A stretch of DNA of 64,000 bases from Thermophilibacter provencensis (GCF_900128445.1 NZ_LT671417.1:939547-1003546); one strand, 5' to 3'. Positions 52,400 through 61,237 are shown, numbered from the stretch's first letter. A program made the numbers and translations. The notes: a model not told the origin generated them from the sequence alone.

Positions 52400-53626
52400 A
52401 TGAACTTCGTCTTTGTCTCTCCGCAGTTCCCCGAGGTCTACTGGAAGTTCTGCGCCGCGCTCCGTCGCAACGGGGCGCGCGCCCTCGGGATTGGGGACAC
52501 GCCCTACGACGCCCTGGCCCCCGAGGTCAGGGCGTCGCTCGATGAGTACTACTGGGTGTCGGACCTCGGCAACTACGACGAGGTCTTTCGTGCCGTGGCG
52601 TTCTTCTCGTTCAAGTACGGCAAGGTGGACTGGGTGGAGTCCAACAATGAGCACTGGCTCGCCCAGGACGCGCGCCTGCGCGAGGACTTCAACGTCCGCA
52701 CGGGACCGCTTCCCGCTCAGGTCGCCACATGGCAGAGCAAGGCCGCCCAGAAGCCGCTCTACGCCGCGGCAGGGGTCCCGACGGCCCGGCAGACGCGTCT
52801 CACCACCTTCGACGAGACGCGCTGGTTCATCGGTGAGATGGGGCACTTCCCCGTCTTCGCCAAGCCGGAGGTCGGCGTGGGGTCGGCGGGGGCGCGCCTG
52901 CTCGCGAGCGACGGCGACCTACGCGACCTCATAGCCGAGCACGGGGACGTTCCGTACGTGGTCGAGCAGTACGTCGAGGGCGACATCTGCTCCTACGACG
53001 CCCTCCTCAACAGTCGGGGCGAGCCCCTGCTCGAGAACCAGGAGGAGTTCCCGCCCTCGATGGCCGACGTCGCCCAGCGTCAGCTCGACCTGAGCTACCG
53101 CTCCCTGCCGAGCGTCGACCCCGCGCTCGCCCGTGCGGGCCGCGCGCTCGCTCGATCGTTCGGACTTGCGAGCCGCTTCGTCCACATGGAGTTCTTCCGC
53201 CTCTCCCACGATCGCCCCGGCCTGGGCGGCGCCGGGGACTACGTGGGGCTCGAGGTGAACGTCCGGCCGCCCGGGGGCTCGACCCCCGAGATGATCTGCC
53301 ACGCGCATGGCATCGACGTCTACCAGGCGTGGGCGGACATGGTGTGTCATGACGAGGTGCGCTGCGAGCCGTCGGCAGATCCCGCCGTCTGCGTCTACGC
53401 GGGCAGGCGAGACGTCCACCGCTACCTGCGGACGCACGACGAGGTCATGGAGCGATGGGGAGGCGCCATCGTCTCGTGCGGGCGCGTTCCCGCCGCGCTC
53501 TCGGATGACCTAGGAGACCAGCAGTACACGGCGCGCTTCGGGACCTCGGAAGAGGCTGACGAGTTCGTCGCGTACGTCCAGGAGAGGAGGCACTTTGGCC
53601 ATGATGGTCCGAAGGGCGAAAGATGA
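52400..53626 (+). CDS. ATP-grasp ligase
   Basis: The protein has 408 residues with a carbamoyl-phosphate-synthase-like ATP-grasp domain: FPVFAKPEVGVGSAGARLL (glycine-rich loop), PYVVEQYVEGDICSYDAL, and the metal-binding YVGLEVNVRPPGGSTPEMI. An N-terminal domain has VSPQFPEVYWKFCAALRRNGARALGIGD. It would form an amide or ester bond between a carboxylate and an amine or thiol; substrates are unknown. The ATG directly follows the stop of the esterase-like gene (zero gap), so the proteins probably act together. Confidence 0.88.
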   Translation: MNFVFVSPQFPEVYWKFCAALRRNGARALGIGDTPYDALAPEVRASLDEYYWVSDLGNYDEVFRAVAFFSFKYGKVDWVESNNEHWLAQDARLREDFNVRTGPLPAQVATWQSKAAQKPLYAAAGVPTARQTRLTTFDETRWFIGEMGHFPVFAKPEVGVGSAGARLLASDGDLRDLIAEHGDVPYVVEQYVEGDICSYDALLNSRGEPLLENQEEFPPSMADVAQRQLDLSYRSLPSVDPALARAGRALARSFGLASRFVHMEFFRLSHDRPGLGGAGDYVGLEVNVRPPGGSTPEMICHAHGIDVYQAWADMVCHDEVRCEPSADPAVCVYAGRRDVHRYLRTHDEVMERWGGAIVSCGRVPAALSDDLGDQQYTARFGTSEEADEFVAYVQERRHFGHDGPKGER

Positions 53627-54080
53627 GGACCTGCCCGGCGTGACGAGACTGCTGCGGCAGGTGCTGGAGGTCCATGCCGCGGGGCGTCCCGACCTCTTTC
53701 GAGCGGGCACTCGCAAGTACACGGACGAGGAGCTGCTGGCTATCTTTGCCGACGACGGGCGCCCGGTCTTCGTGGCAGTGGAGGAGGATGCGGCGCCGGG
53801 GGAGGTGCTCGGCCACGCGTTCTGCGAGGTCCAGGACTTTCGCTCGAGCAACAACATGCAGCCGATCCTCTCGCTTTACGTGGATGACATCTGCGTGGAC
53901 GAGCGGGCGCGCGGGAGGCACGTGGGGACGGCGCTCTATCGGCGCGTCGTCGAGCACGCGCGCGAGCTCGGGTGTCACAACCTGACGCTCAACGTGTGGT
54001 CGTGCAACCCCGGGGCGCGCGCGTTCTATGACGCGATGGGGCTCGTCCCGCAGAAGACGTGCCTGGAGCAGGTGCTGTGA
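53601..54080 (+). CDS. GNAT-family acetyltransferase
   Basis: The protein has about 159 residues: VRRAKDEDLPGVTRLL at the N-terminus, ILSLYVDDICVDERARGRHVGTALYRRVVEHARELG (the acetyl-CoA pyrophosphate loop RxxxxG/A), and LTLNVWSCNPGARAFYDAMGL. The substrate is unknown. The start is uncertain: AGGAGG is 4 nt before a TTG at 53595 and 10 nt before the ATG at 53601. It overlaps the end of the ATP-grasp gene. Confidence 0.88.
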   Translation: MMVRRAKDEDLPGVTRLLRQVLEVHAAGRPDLFRAGTRKYTDEELLAIFADDGRPVFVAVEEDAAPGEVLGHAFCEVQDFRSSNNMQPILSLYVDDICVDERARGRHVGTALYRRVVEHARELGCHNLTLNVWSCNPGARAFYDAMGLVPQKTCLEQVL

Positions 54081-54586
54081 CGGCCCCGCGGGAGATGCGG
54101 CGCGCCCGCCGCGAGGTGTCTGACCTGGCGGAGCTGAGGTCGATCGTCGACCGGGCGCGGGTCCTGCGCGTCGGCTCTGCGGACGACGAGGGGCCCTTCG
54201 TCGTGCCCATGAGCTTTGGCTACGAGGTGCTGGGCGAGAAGGACGACGGCCCGCGCTGGGTCTTCTGGATGCACTCTGCGGGAGAGGGGCGCAAGGCCGA
54301 GGCGTGGGCGGCCGACCCGACGGTCGCGCTCGAGCTCGACGTGCCCGCGGGCGTGATCGAGGGCGACTTCGCCTGCGCGTACTCGTATGCGTACGAGAGC
54401 GTCATGGCGGTCGGTGCCATCTCGTGCGTGACGGGGGCGGAGGAGAAGGTCCACGGGCTCGCGCGCATCATGGAGCACATGGCGCCCGGGGCGCCCGTCT
54501 CGTTCTCCGAGGCGGCGCTCGAGCGCACCGCCGTTTGGCGTGTCGACGTCTCGCGCCTCACCGGAAAACGCCGCGACATGGCCTGA
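54077..54586 (+). CDS. Pyridoxamine-5'-phosphate-oxidase-like FMN-binding protein
   Basis: The protein has 169 residues with a split-barrel flavin-binding fold of the NimA/pyridoxamine-oxidase-like type: RARVLRVGSADDEGPFVVPMSFGYEV, WVFWMHSAGEGRKAEAWAADPTVALELDV and SVMAVGAISCVTGAEEKVHGLARIMEH. It may reduce nitro compounds or bind heme or F420-like cofactors. The start GTG overlaps the stop of the GNAT gene (GTGA), so the four-gene run from 51011 is probably one operon. Confidence 0.85.
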   Translation: MTAPREMRRARREVSDLAELRSIVDRARVLRVGSADDEGPFVVPMSFGYEVLGEKDDGPRWVFWMHSAGEGRKAEAWAADPTVALELDVPAGVIEGDFACAYSYAYESVMAVGAISCVTGAEEKVHGLARIMEHMAPGAPVSFSEAALERTAVWRVDVSRLTGKRRDMA

Positions 54587-54607
54587 TAGGAGAGCAGCCC
54601 TGTAGAG

Positions 54608-54682
54608 GGGGGCGTGCGAAGGGGACAGGCACTTTTGCACGGTCCTGCCGTGCAAAAGTGCCTGTCCCCTTTGCACGCCCCC
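54608..54682. repeat. Family-D long palindrome between convergent genes
   Basis: A 10-bp outer stem (GGGGGCGTGC/GCACGCCCCC), a single mismatch and a 24-bp inner stem (54619-54642 with 54648-54671; inner core GGGGACAGGCACTTTTGCAC) surround a 5-nt loop. It could serve as a bidirectional terminator between the flavin gene and cysE. The core resembles REP sequences known from many bacteria. Confidence 0.9.
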
Positions 54683-54701
54683 TTCGCACGCTGTCGCTGC
54701 G

Positions 54702-55352
54702 CTACTTCTCCACGAGCCAGCTCTTGCCGGAGTCGTCGGTGACGCAGACCACGTCGGCGAAGAGCGGGCACTCGCGCGTGCGCACCACGCGGGCGGGGTT
54801 GCCCACGACGGTGGTATGCGGCGGGACGTCGTCCACCACCACCGAGCCGGCACCCACGCGGGCGCCGTCGCCCACCGTGATGGTGCCGAGGAGGATGGAC
54901 CCGGCCCCGATGAGCACGCCGTCACCCAGGGTGGGGTGGCGCTTGCCGCCGTGCTTGCCGGTCATGCCGAGCGTCGCGCCATGATACATGAGGCAATCGT
55001 CACCGATGACGGCGGTCCCGCCGATGACCACGCCGACGCCGTGGTCGATGGTGAATCGTCGGCCTATCCGCGCGGCGGGATGGATGTCGGCGCCGTACTT
55101 GATGCGGGAGCGCATGGCGAGCCAGAGCGCGAGCGAGCGATGCCCCCGCTCGTAGAGCCAGTGCTGGATGCGATAGGCGCGCACGATGCGATAGCCCGCC
55201 GAGAAGCGCGTGATGTCGGAGACGCTGTCGGCAGACGGGTCGCGCGCGAGGGCCGCCTCGGCGTCCTCTCGGATCGTGGCGCGCAGACCAAGCCGCGCGT
55301 CCTTCTCGCCTTGGGCCGGGGTGCTCGCGGTGACCATGGCAACGGCGTCCAT
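54702..55352 (-). CDS. cysE: Serine O-acetyltransferase
   Basis: The protein has 216 residues. The helical N-terminus includes IREDAEAALARDPSADS. The left-handed beta-helix has hexapeptide repeats: YGADIHPAARIGRRFTIDHG (the catalytic His region), GGTAVIGDDCLMYHGATLGMTGKHGGKRHPTLGDGVLIGAG, ending in VVGNPARVV. It makes O-acetylserine from serine and acetyl-CoA. The start overlaps the stop of cysK (TGATG), so the two enzymes of cysteine synthesis are coupled. Confidence 0.94.
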   Translation of the reverse strand: MDAVAMVTASTPAQGEKDARLGLRATIREDAEAALARDPSADSVSDITRFSAGYRIVRAYRIQHWLYERGHRSLALWLAMRSRIKYGADIHPAARIGRRFTIDHGVGVVIGGTAVIGDDCLMYHGATLGMTGKHGGKRHPTLGDGVLIGAGSILLGTITVGDGARVGAGSVVVDDVPPHTTVVGNPARVVRTRECPLFADVVCVTDDSGKSWLVEK

Positions 55353-56263
55353 CAGAGGTCCATCGAGAGATAGCGCTCGCCCGTGTCGGGCAGGACGGCG
55401 ACGATCGTCTTGCCCGCCATGTCAGGCCGCTCGGCGAGCGAGAGGGCGGCCGCGACGGCGGCGCCCGAGGAGATGCCCACGAGGACGCCGAGCTCTCGGG
55501 CGAGCCGCTTCATCGTGGTGACGGCGTCGTCAGAGGCAACGGGAACGATCTCGTCAACGACCGAGCGGTCGAAGTTGCCGGGGACGAAGTTGGCGCCGAT
55601 TCCCTGGATCTTGTGGGGGCCTGCCGCGCCGCCGGCGAGCACCTGCGACTCGGCGGGCTCCACCGCGACGGCGCGAAGGCCGGGGTTCTTCTCCTTGAGG
55701 AAGCGAGCGGAGCCCGAGATGGTGCCGCCCGTTCCCACGCCGGCAACGAGGACGTCAACGGAGCCCTCCGTATCGGCCCAGATCTCGGGCCCGGTGGCCT
55801 CGTAGTGGGCGCGGGGGTTGGCGGGGTTGTCGAACTGCCCCGCGATGATTGAGTTGGGGGTGGCCGCCGCGAGCTCCTCGGCACGGGCGACGGCGCCGGC
55901 CATGCCCTCCGGGCCGGGCGTCAGCACGACTTCGGCGCCATAGGCAGCGGCGAGGCGGCGGCGCTCGACGCTCATGGTCTCCGGCATGGTGAGGATGAGG
56001 TGATAGCCGCGGGCGGCGGCGACCATGGCGAGGCCGACGCCGGTGTTGCCGCTCGTGGGCTCGATGATGGTGCCCCCGGGCGCGAGGCGTCCCTCGCGCT
56101 CCGCGGCGTCGACCATGGCGCGGGCGACGCGGTCCTTCGCGGAGCCGCCGGGATTGGCGGCCTCGAGCTTTCCGAGGATGGTGACGGGGCTGCTGGTGAG
56201 GTCGGAGAGGTCCACCAGGGGGGTGGAGCCAACGAGGGCCTCGACGGTGCGTGCGTGACGCAT
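55352..56263 (-). CDS. cysK: Cysteine synthase A
   Basis: The protein has 303 residues: LGKLEAANPGGSAKDRVARAM with the PLP-binding Lys, IIEPTSGNTGVGLAMVAAARGY (substrate loop TSGNTG), LVAGVGTGGTISGSARFLKEK (phosphate loop) and VGISSGAAVAAAL. It makes cysteine from O-acetylserine and sulfide. The start at 56263 follows GAAGGAGG. No T-box or known riboswitch was recognised in the 177-bp gap upstream. It forms an operon with cysE. Confidence 0.95.
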   Translation of the reverse strand: MRHARTVEALVGSTPLVDLSDLTSSPVTILGKLEAANPGGSAKDRVARAMVDAAEREGRLAPGGTIIEPTSGNTGVGLAMVAAARGYHLILTMPETMSVERRRLAAAYGAEVVLTPGPEGMAGAVARAEELAAATPNSIIAGQFDNPANPRAHYEATGPEIWADTEGSVDVLVAGVGTGGTISGSARFLKEKNPGLRAVAVEPAESQVLAGGAAGPHKIQGIGANFVPGNFDRSVVDEIVPVASDDAVTTMKRLARELGVLVGISSGAAVAAALSLAERPDMAGKTIVAVLPDTGERYLSMDL

Positions 56264-56440
56264 GGGTGCCTCCTTCGCGATATGTGCTGGCTGCGAGGTG
56301 CCGCCGGATGGCGATGTGCTCGCACCGCTAAGGGTGGCACGTATAAACCCTCCGCGCAAGTAGGAATTACGCTTCGGAAACATGCCCGCGTCGCGCCACG
56401 TCCGCTGGCGCACCCGGTAAACCGTGCGCAGGCGGCGCGA

Positions 56441-56875
56441 TCAGTAGAGAGGGAGCTCGCCGGTCAGGGGGTCGATCGTCTCAGCGGGGAGCGGCTCGAA
56501 GGCGAGGCAGGTGTAGGTGGGCTCGCCGTGGAACTCCGTGTGGCCGGCGTCGCGGACGAGCGCGACGGCGAGGCCGAGCTCGCGGCCGCGCGCGGCGAGG
56601 TCGAGCAGCTCCTCCTCGGAGTCCACATAGACGCATACCTTGGCAACGCCGGCGTCGAACCAGTCCGTGAGCGGGCTGCGGTCCGCGTCCGCATGCTCGA
56701 GCCAGGCCCATCCGTCCGTCGCTCGGAGCTGGCCGGCGCGGCCCTCGCGCACGAGCGCCATGAGGGTCGCCTCGACGCACGCGTGCCCGGCCTGCGCGGC
56801 GATCTTCCCCTTGCGCATCTTGAGGTCGCGGCGCATGACGATCATCTGCTTCGAGAGGTAGCTGCTGGATGGCAT
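56441..56875 (-). CDS. Pth2-type peptidyl-tRNA hydrolase
   Basis: The protein has 144 residues: KQMIVMRRDLKMRKGKIAAQAGHACVEATL is the hallmark of Pth2 (archaeal/eukaryotic type), with KVCVYVDSEEELLDLAARGRELGLAVALVRDAGHTEF and TCLAFEPLPAETIDPLTGELPLY. It would release tRNA from peptidyl-tRNA. Bacteria usually rely on the unrelated Pth1; Pth2 occurs only in some lineages. No good Shine-Dalgarno is seen immediately upstream of the ATG. Confidence 0.9.
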   Translation of the reverse strand: MPSSSYLSKQMIVMRRDLKMRKGKIAAQAGHACVEATLMALVREGRAGQLRATDGWAWLEHADADRSPLTDWFDAGVAKVCVYVDSEEELLDLAARGRELGLAVALVRDAGHTEFHGEPTYTCLAFEPLPAETIDPLTGELPLY

Positions 56876-56897
56876 GTTGGTTCCAATCTGTGGGACC

Positions 56898-56925
56898 TGA
56901 CAGACGACCCTGTCACCATTGTCAG
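56898..56925. repeat. Family-C repeat, diverged copy
   Basis: TGACAGACGACCCTGTCACC plus ATTGTCAG matches the family-C arm at 3704 with three differences. It lies in the 51-bp gap between the Pth2 and CDF genes and may act as the CDF terminator. Confidence 0.7.
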
Positions 56926-56926
56926 G

Positions 56927-58105
56927 TTACTGGCGGGAGGAGACGTAGGACTCGTCGACGGTGATCTTGCAGACGGCGCGCGGGTAGTGGTCGCGCACGA
57001 GCTCGGAGACGCGGGCGCGCAGCTCGGAGGCGCTGAGCGCGCAGTCGGTGGGCCTGACGCAGTCAAAGATCACGTTGGTGTGCGTGGGGCCGGGGACGCA
57101 GCGCAGGTCGTGGATCGAGAGCCGCTCGTCGATGTCCTTCACGGCGAGGTCGATCCAGTGGCGCATGTCACGCACCTGCGGGTCGTTGGTGACGATGGGG
57201 TCGAAGTGGAGCGTCATCACGAGCCCCTCGTCGTCCTTGAAGTCCTGCTCGATGTTGTCAAGAAGGTCGTGCTGGTCAAGCGGGTTTCCCTCGGCCGCCA
57301 TCTCCACGTGCGCGCTCGCGAACTGGCGGCCGGGGCCGTAGTCGTGGACCATGAGGTCATGCGTCCCGAGCACTCCGGGATAGCTCATGATCTTGTCGCG
57401 GATGTGCTCGACGTAGGCGGGGTCGGGGACCTTGCCCAGAAGCGGGCTCACGGCCTCCCGGACAAGCTGGATGCCGCTCCAGAGGATGAACCCGCCCACG
57501 GCCAGGCCCGCCCAGCCGTCGAGGTCGATGCCGACGAGCTGCGAGACGACGGCGGATGCGAGGACCGCCGCCGTGGCGATGACGTCGTTTCTCGAGTCCA
57601 CGGCCGTGGCCTCGAGGGTCTCCGAGGAGATGGCGCGCCCGAGGCGCCGGTTGAACGTCGCCATCCAGAGCTTGACCGCCATGGAGCCCACGAGCACGAT
57701 GACCACGGCGGGCCCGAACTCGGTGGGCTCGGGGCTCATGATCTTCTCGACGGAGGAGCCGACCAGGTTGATGCCGATGGCGCACACCAGGACGGCGACG
57801 ACGAGGCCCGCCAGGTACTCGTAGCGGCCGTGGCCGTAGGGATGGTCCTCGTCTGCGGGGCGACTCGCGAGCTTGAAGCCGAGCAGGCTCACCACGTTGC
57901 TCGAGGCGTCGGAGAGGTTGTTGACCGCGTCTGCGACGATGGAGACCGAGCCGGACACAAGCCCGACGGCGCCCTTTCCCATGCAGAGCAGGAGGTTGCA
58001 GACGATGCAGGTCATGCTTGCCACGAGCCCGTAGCGCGTGCGCACCGCCGGGTCCCCCGTGTCACCCGCGTTGGGGACAAACGTCCGTATCAGCCAGCTC
58101 GTCAT
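56927..58105 (-). CDS. Cation diffusion facilitator family transporter
   Basis: The protein has 392 residues and six membrane helices. Metal-site residues include VSIVADAVNNLSDASSN (Asp/Asn/Asp), DEDHPYGHGRYEYLA and a second site EATAVDSRNDV, with a C-terminal cytoplasmic domain containing HDLMVHDYGPGRQFASAHVEM (H-x-H type). It exports a divalent metal (Zn, Mn or Fe by family). The start at 58105 is set by GGGGGAG 5 nt upstream. Confidence 0.92.
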   Translation of the reverse strand: MTSWLIRTFVPNAGDTGDPAVRTRYGLVASMTCIVCNLLLCMGKGAVGLVSGSVSIVADAVNNLSDASSNVVSLLGFKLASRPADEDHPYGHGRYEYLAGLVVAVLVCAIGINLVGSSVEKIMSPEPTEFGPAVVIVLVGSMAVKLWMATFNRRLGRAISSETLEATAVDSRNDVIATAAVLASAVVSQLVGIDLDGWAGLAVGGFILWSGIQLVREAVSPLLGKVPDPAYVEHIRDKIMSYPGVLGTHDLMVHDYGPGRQFASAHVEMAAEGNPLDQHDLLDNIEQDFKDDEGLVMTLHFDPIVTNDPQVRDMRHWIDLAVKDIDERLSIHDLRCVPGPTHTNVIFDCVRPTDCALSASELRARVSELVRDHYPRAVCKITVDESYVSSRQ

Positions 58106-58154
58106 GCCAACTCCCCCTGCCATCTTCTTCGGCAAGGGAGAAGTATACCCACAT

Positions 58155-59255
58155 TCAGCGTATGCGAGCTGCCCTGAGCAGGGGAATCCTCACAAGCTGG
58201 TCGAAGGCGAGAAGGGCGGCGAGAAGGACGAGGCTCCAGGCGACGCCCGTGGCGAGAAAGGCCGCCTCGCCGTGATCGAGCGCCGCGAGGCAGAGGTCCC
58301 AGCCGAAGGAGCGCCAGAGCGGGGAGAGAAGCGCCTGAGCGACGTAGAAGCCGAGGATGGAGGAGGCGAGCCGGCGGAGGAGCGCGGACAGGCGCGGGGG
58401 CATGCGATCGTCGGAGCGCGCGGAGGCGACGGCGACCGAGCAGGCGGCGAGCGCGAAGGAGAGGGCCGAGGTCGACTTGAACGAGAGCGCCACGAGAAGG
58501 TCCGTGTTGCCCGCGAGGGCCGCCGCGGCCTCCGCGCCGACGGCCAGTGCCGAGCAGCAGGCGAGCGCGGCCCCGGGTCGGGGGAGCCTGCGCTCGGCGA
58601 GCGCGCCGCCCACGAGAAACGCCACGAGATAGCTGGCGGCGCTCATGAGCTTGCGCCACTCGAGGAGGTCGCGGACCTCGTCACCCGGGGAGACGAATGC
58701 GATGTAGGCGTTGACCGCAAAGACGCAGGCCGCGAGCGCGCAGACGACGGCGATGGGGTGGCGCACGCGCCCCCAGGCCCATCCGATGAGGGGCGTGGCG
58801 AGCACGATGACCAGGTAGACCCAGATGAACTCGAGCCAGGAGAAGATCCAGAGCGGGCTCTCGAGCGAGATGCCCTCTATGGGGACGACCCAGGCGTCGA
58901 TTGCAAGGGCCCCCAGGACGTAGAGGGCGACGGTCAGGAGGATGGCGACCGAGCGCCGCGCGGCCGCCCTCGCCTGCTCGCGCCAGTAGCCTGGCTCTCC
59001 CGAGCGCGCCGCCGCGCGCGGCACGAGGAAGAAGCCCGAGATGAGGAAGAAGACATGGTTTCCGTATGAGCCGAGGAGGTTGACGCACCCGAGCGTCGCG
59101 AGCGTGCCGGGGCTCGTCACCCAGACGTCCCAGGCGTCCACCGTCGCGGCGGAGAACCATGGCTGGAAGGTGTGAAAGACGGCGATGCCGAGAATTGCCA
59201 CGAGCCTGAGCGCCTCAATGCGCGCGTTGCGAGGGGCCTGGGCGTTCTCGGTCAT
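58155..59255 (-). CDS. Acyltransferase-3 family membrane protein
   Basis: The protein has 366 residues and about ten membrane helices. The N-terminal motif RNARIEALRLVAILGIAVFHTF has the conserved R...R and His of acyltransferase 3 (OatA/WecH-like). HVFFLISGFFLVPR and WSFGWDL-type loops follow. It would O-acetylate a surface glycan or peptidoglycan. There is no C-terminal SGNH domain. The start follows AAAGGACCCC. Confidence 0.88.
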   Translation of the reverse strand: MTENAQAPRNARIEALRLVAILGIAVFHTFQPWFSAATVDAWDVWVTSPGTLATLGCVNLLGSYGNHVFFLISGFFLVPRAAARSGEPGYWREQARAAARRSVAILLTVALYVLGALAIDAWVVPIEGISLESPLWIFSWLEFIWVYLVIVLATPLIGWAWGRVRHPIAVVCALAACVFAVNAYIAFVSPGDEVRDLLEWRKLMSAASYLVAFLVGGALAERRLPRPGAALACCSALAVGAEAAAALAGNTDLLVALSFKSTSALSFALAACSVAVASARSDDRMPPRLSALLRRLASSILGFYVAQALLSPLWRSFGWDLCLAALDHGEAAFLATGVAWSLVLLAALLAFDQLVRIPLLRAARIR

Positions 59256-59469
59256 GGGGTCCTTTCGTCGTGGTGGGGTCAAGTATACGTCCGCGACCCC
59301 GGTTGCACGAATCTGCCACGAATCCGACGGAGGGCGTCGTTTCTGAAAGAGGGGCAGGTGAGAGAGCGAGAAGGGCCGTCTCGCGGGCATCTCGCCCCTC
59401 GCGCGGGAGCCCCTCCCGGTCGCCCCGCCCCCTAGAATGCCGCCAGAGACGGCGGAGAGGGGAGAGACG

Positions 59470-60034
59470 GTGGATCTTGTCGTTGTTGCCACGTGGGTGG
59501 TCGCCCGAGCCGCGCTCGCGGTGGCGCTTGGACTGGCGGCGATTGAGGACCTTGCGCGGAGGGTCATCCCGGACGGGTGCTCGGTCGCGGTGGCGGCGTC
59601 GGGGGCCGTGGCTGCCGCGGCGCGGGCGGCGGCGGGCGAGGAGGCCGGCGCGCTCGTGGCAGACGCGCTCGCGGGGGCGCTCGCGACGCTCGGCGTGATG
59701 CTCGGCGCGGCGCTCGCCTCGTGGCGGGCGCGGGGGACCCCCGGCGTCGGCGGAGGGGACGTCAAGCTGCTCGGCGCGGTCGGGGTGTGGCTCGGGCCTG
59801 CGTGGGGGCTCGCCGCCGTCGCGCTCTCCTGCGGGGGGGGCTCTTATATACATCTTACGCCGCCGGCGAAAAGAGAGGGGGGGGTGGTGGGGGGTGGCCC
59901 GGTAATTTAAAAAAAAAAAAATATAGTAGAGTGGGCAGACAGGAGGCTAGAAGGGTGAGGACGAAGTGGTGCCCCTCGCGCCGGGAATCGCGGCGGCGAC
60001 CCTGGGAATCGTCCTTCTCGGCCTGCCGTGGTGA
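59470..60034 (+). pseudogene. Type IV prepilin peptidase (A24) gene, interrupted by artefactual sequence
   Basis: From GTG 59470 (after GGGGAGAG) the reading frame gives a short leader, LAAIEDLARRVIPDGCSV (the A24 Asp block) and GTPGVGGGDVKLLGAVGVWLGP (the second Asp, GGGDxKL). Coding then breaks near 59832. It resumes in frame GEDEVVPLAPGIAAATLGIV and ends GLPW at 60034. VPLAPG is the normal C-terminal motif of this family. The bridging ~120 bases look like sequencing adapter plus poly-G/poly-A, so the real gene is probably intact and some bases may be lost. It belongs to the short (~150-180 residue) form without the methylase domain. Confidence 0.8.
59832..59950. other. Probable assembly artefact (Nextera-like adapter)
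   Basis: CTCTTATATACATCTTACGC at 59841-59860 continues to GCGA at 59868. It matches the Illumina Nextera end (CTCTTATACACATCT-GACGC-TGCCGACGA) with four mismatches. It is preceded by nine G, followed by a G-rich stretch typical of dark-cycle basecalls, then a 13-base A-run. It interrupts the prepilin peptidase gene. Confidence 0.85.
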
Positions 60035-60364
60035 GGCCTTGCCGGCGTCCGCTCGCCGCACGTCTGACGGCAAAGCCCGACGTAGGGGGCCCGCGGACTG
60101 CCGTCTGCGACTTTCTGCGCGCACATCGGGCTCGCGAGGGTTATATCTAAGGTGTCACCGCCCGCGCCATCGTGCCGGGCGCGCGACGCATTCGGGCACG
60201 ACGGCCCCCGACCGTCGTGCCTGGGAGGTCCCCGCGGCGGGGCGGCGCGAATGGCCCGCCCCGCCGCTGAGCGGAGGACCCGCTGGGGCGTCACGGGCGC
60301 GGGGCGTCGTCCGAACGCCGCTTCCCGGAGCCGCTAGAATGAGGGGACGAGGAGAGGGGACACC
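60035..60364. other. Intergenic region with two strong hairpins upstream of metF
   Basis: GGCACGACGG/CCGTCGTGCC (60195-60221) and the 12-bp stem GCGGCGGGGCGG/CCGCCCCGCCGC (60234-60267) lie in a row. They could terminate the upstream gene or form a metF leader; no S-box or SAM-IV consensus was recognised. No gene is seen. Confidence 0.45.
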
Positions 60365-61234
60365 ATGAAGATCATCGACAGGCTATCCGCGCGGCAGACG
60401 TTCTCGTTCGAGATTTTCCCGCCCAAGGGGGAGCTTTCCCTGGAGACCGCCTACGAGGTGGCGGGCGAGATGGCGCGGGACTGCCCGGACTGGATCTCGG
60501 TCACGTACTCCGCCGGCGGCTCGGGCAACTCGGCGAACACCGTGCCCATCGCCGCCTCGATAGAGCGCGACCTCGGCGTCACCGCCCTCGCGCACCTCAC
60601 CTGCCTCGGCTCGACGAGCGATGACGTGGACGCCTACGTCGACTCGCTCGGGGAGGCCGGGATCGAGAACGTGCTCGCCCTGCGCGGCGACCGCGCCCCC
60701 GGGCGCGAGGCGCGCGACTTCGGCCACGCGTCCGACCTTATCGCCTACCTGCGCGACCGCGGGTCCGAGCTCTGCATCGGCGCCGCGTGCTACCCCGAGG
60801 GGCACGTCGAGTCCCCCACGGAGGAGGAGAGCTTCCACGCGCTCTGCCTCAAGCAGGAGGCCGGCGCCGACTACTTGGTCTCCCAGCTCTTCTTTGACAA
60901 CGAGGACTTCTATCGCTTCCGCGAGAAGTGCCTGCGCTACCGCGTGCGCCTTCCCATCGTGGCGGGCATCATGCCGTTCACGAGCGTGAAGCAGATCCAG
61001 CGCATGGCGTTCACCTGCGGCGCGTCCATCCCGGCCAAGGTCGTGAAGCGGCTCGTGCTCGCCGGGGACGACCCCGCCGACCAGGCGCGCGCCGGCGTTG
61101 AGTACGCCTGCGAGCAGCTGACGGACCTCGCCGCCAACGGGGTGGACGGCCTGCACGTCTACAGCATGAACAAGCCGTCCGTGGCGCACGCGGCCCGCGA
61201 GGCGCTCCTCGCCTGCGGCTACCTCGAGGCGTAG
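60365..61234 (+). CDS. metF: 5,10-methylenetetrahydrofolate reductase
   Basis: The protein has 289 residues, a TIM barrel of the bacterial MetF type: FSFEIFPPKGELSLE (catalytic Glu), WISVTYSAGGSG (the Thr and Ala FAD block), HLTCLGST, VLALRGDRAPG and GADYLVSQLFFDNEDFYRF (Gln/Phe folate block). It makes 5-methyl-THF, the methyl donor of MetH. The ribosome binding site is GAGGAGAGGGGACACC. The MetH-activation gene starts 3 bp later. Confidence 0.95.
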   Translation: MKIIDRLSARQTFSFEIFPPKGELSLETAYEVAGEMARDCPDWISVTYSAGGSGNSANTVPIAASIERDLGVTALAHLTCLGSTSDDVDAYVDSLGEAGIENVLALRGDRAPGREARDFGHASDLIAYLRDRGSELCIGAACYPEGHVESPTEEESFHALCLKQEAGADYLVSQLFFDNEDFYRFREKCLRYRVRLPIVAGIMPFTSVKQIQRMAFTCGASIPAKVVKRLVLAGDDPADQARAGVEYACEQLTDLAANGVDGLHVYSMNKPSVAHAAREALLACGYLEA

Positions 61235-61237
61235 CGC

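Noticed and set aside
56264-56440. T-box leader upstream of cysK (AGGGTGGCACG near 56330)
   Set aside because: The T-box-like string is on the plus strand, whereas cysK is on the minus strand, and no specifier stem was seen.
59437-59910. 157-residue protein ending in a Gly-rich tail
   Set aside because: The last ~25 residues are translated from the adapter/poly-G stretch. The true C-terminus is encoded after it, ending at 60034.
59871-59921. G-quadruplex and poly-A regulatory element
   Set aside because: The G-rich and A-rich stretch directly follows an adapter-like sequence inside a coding region and is best explained as a sequencing artefact.
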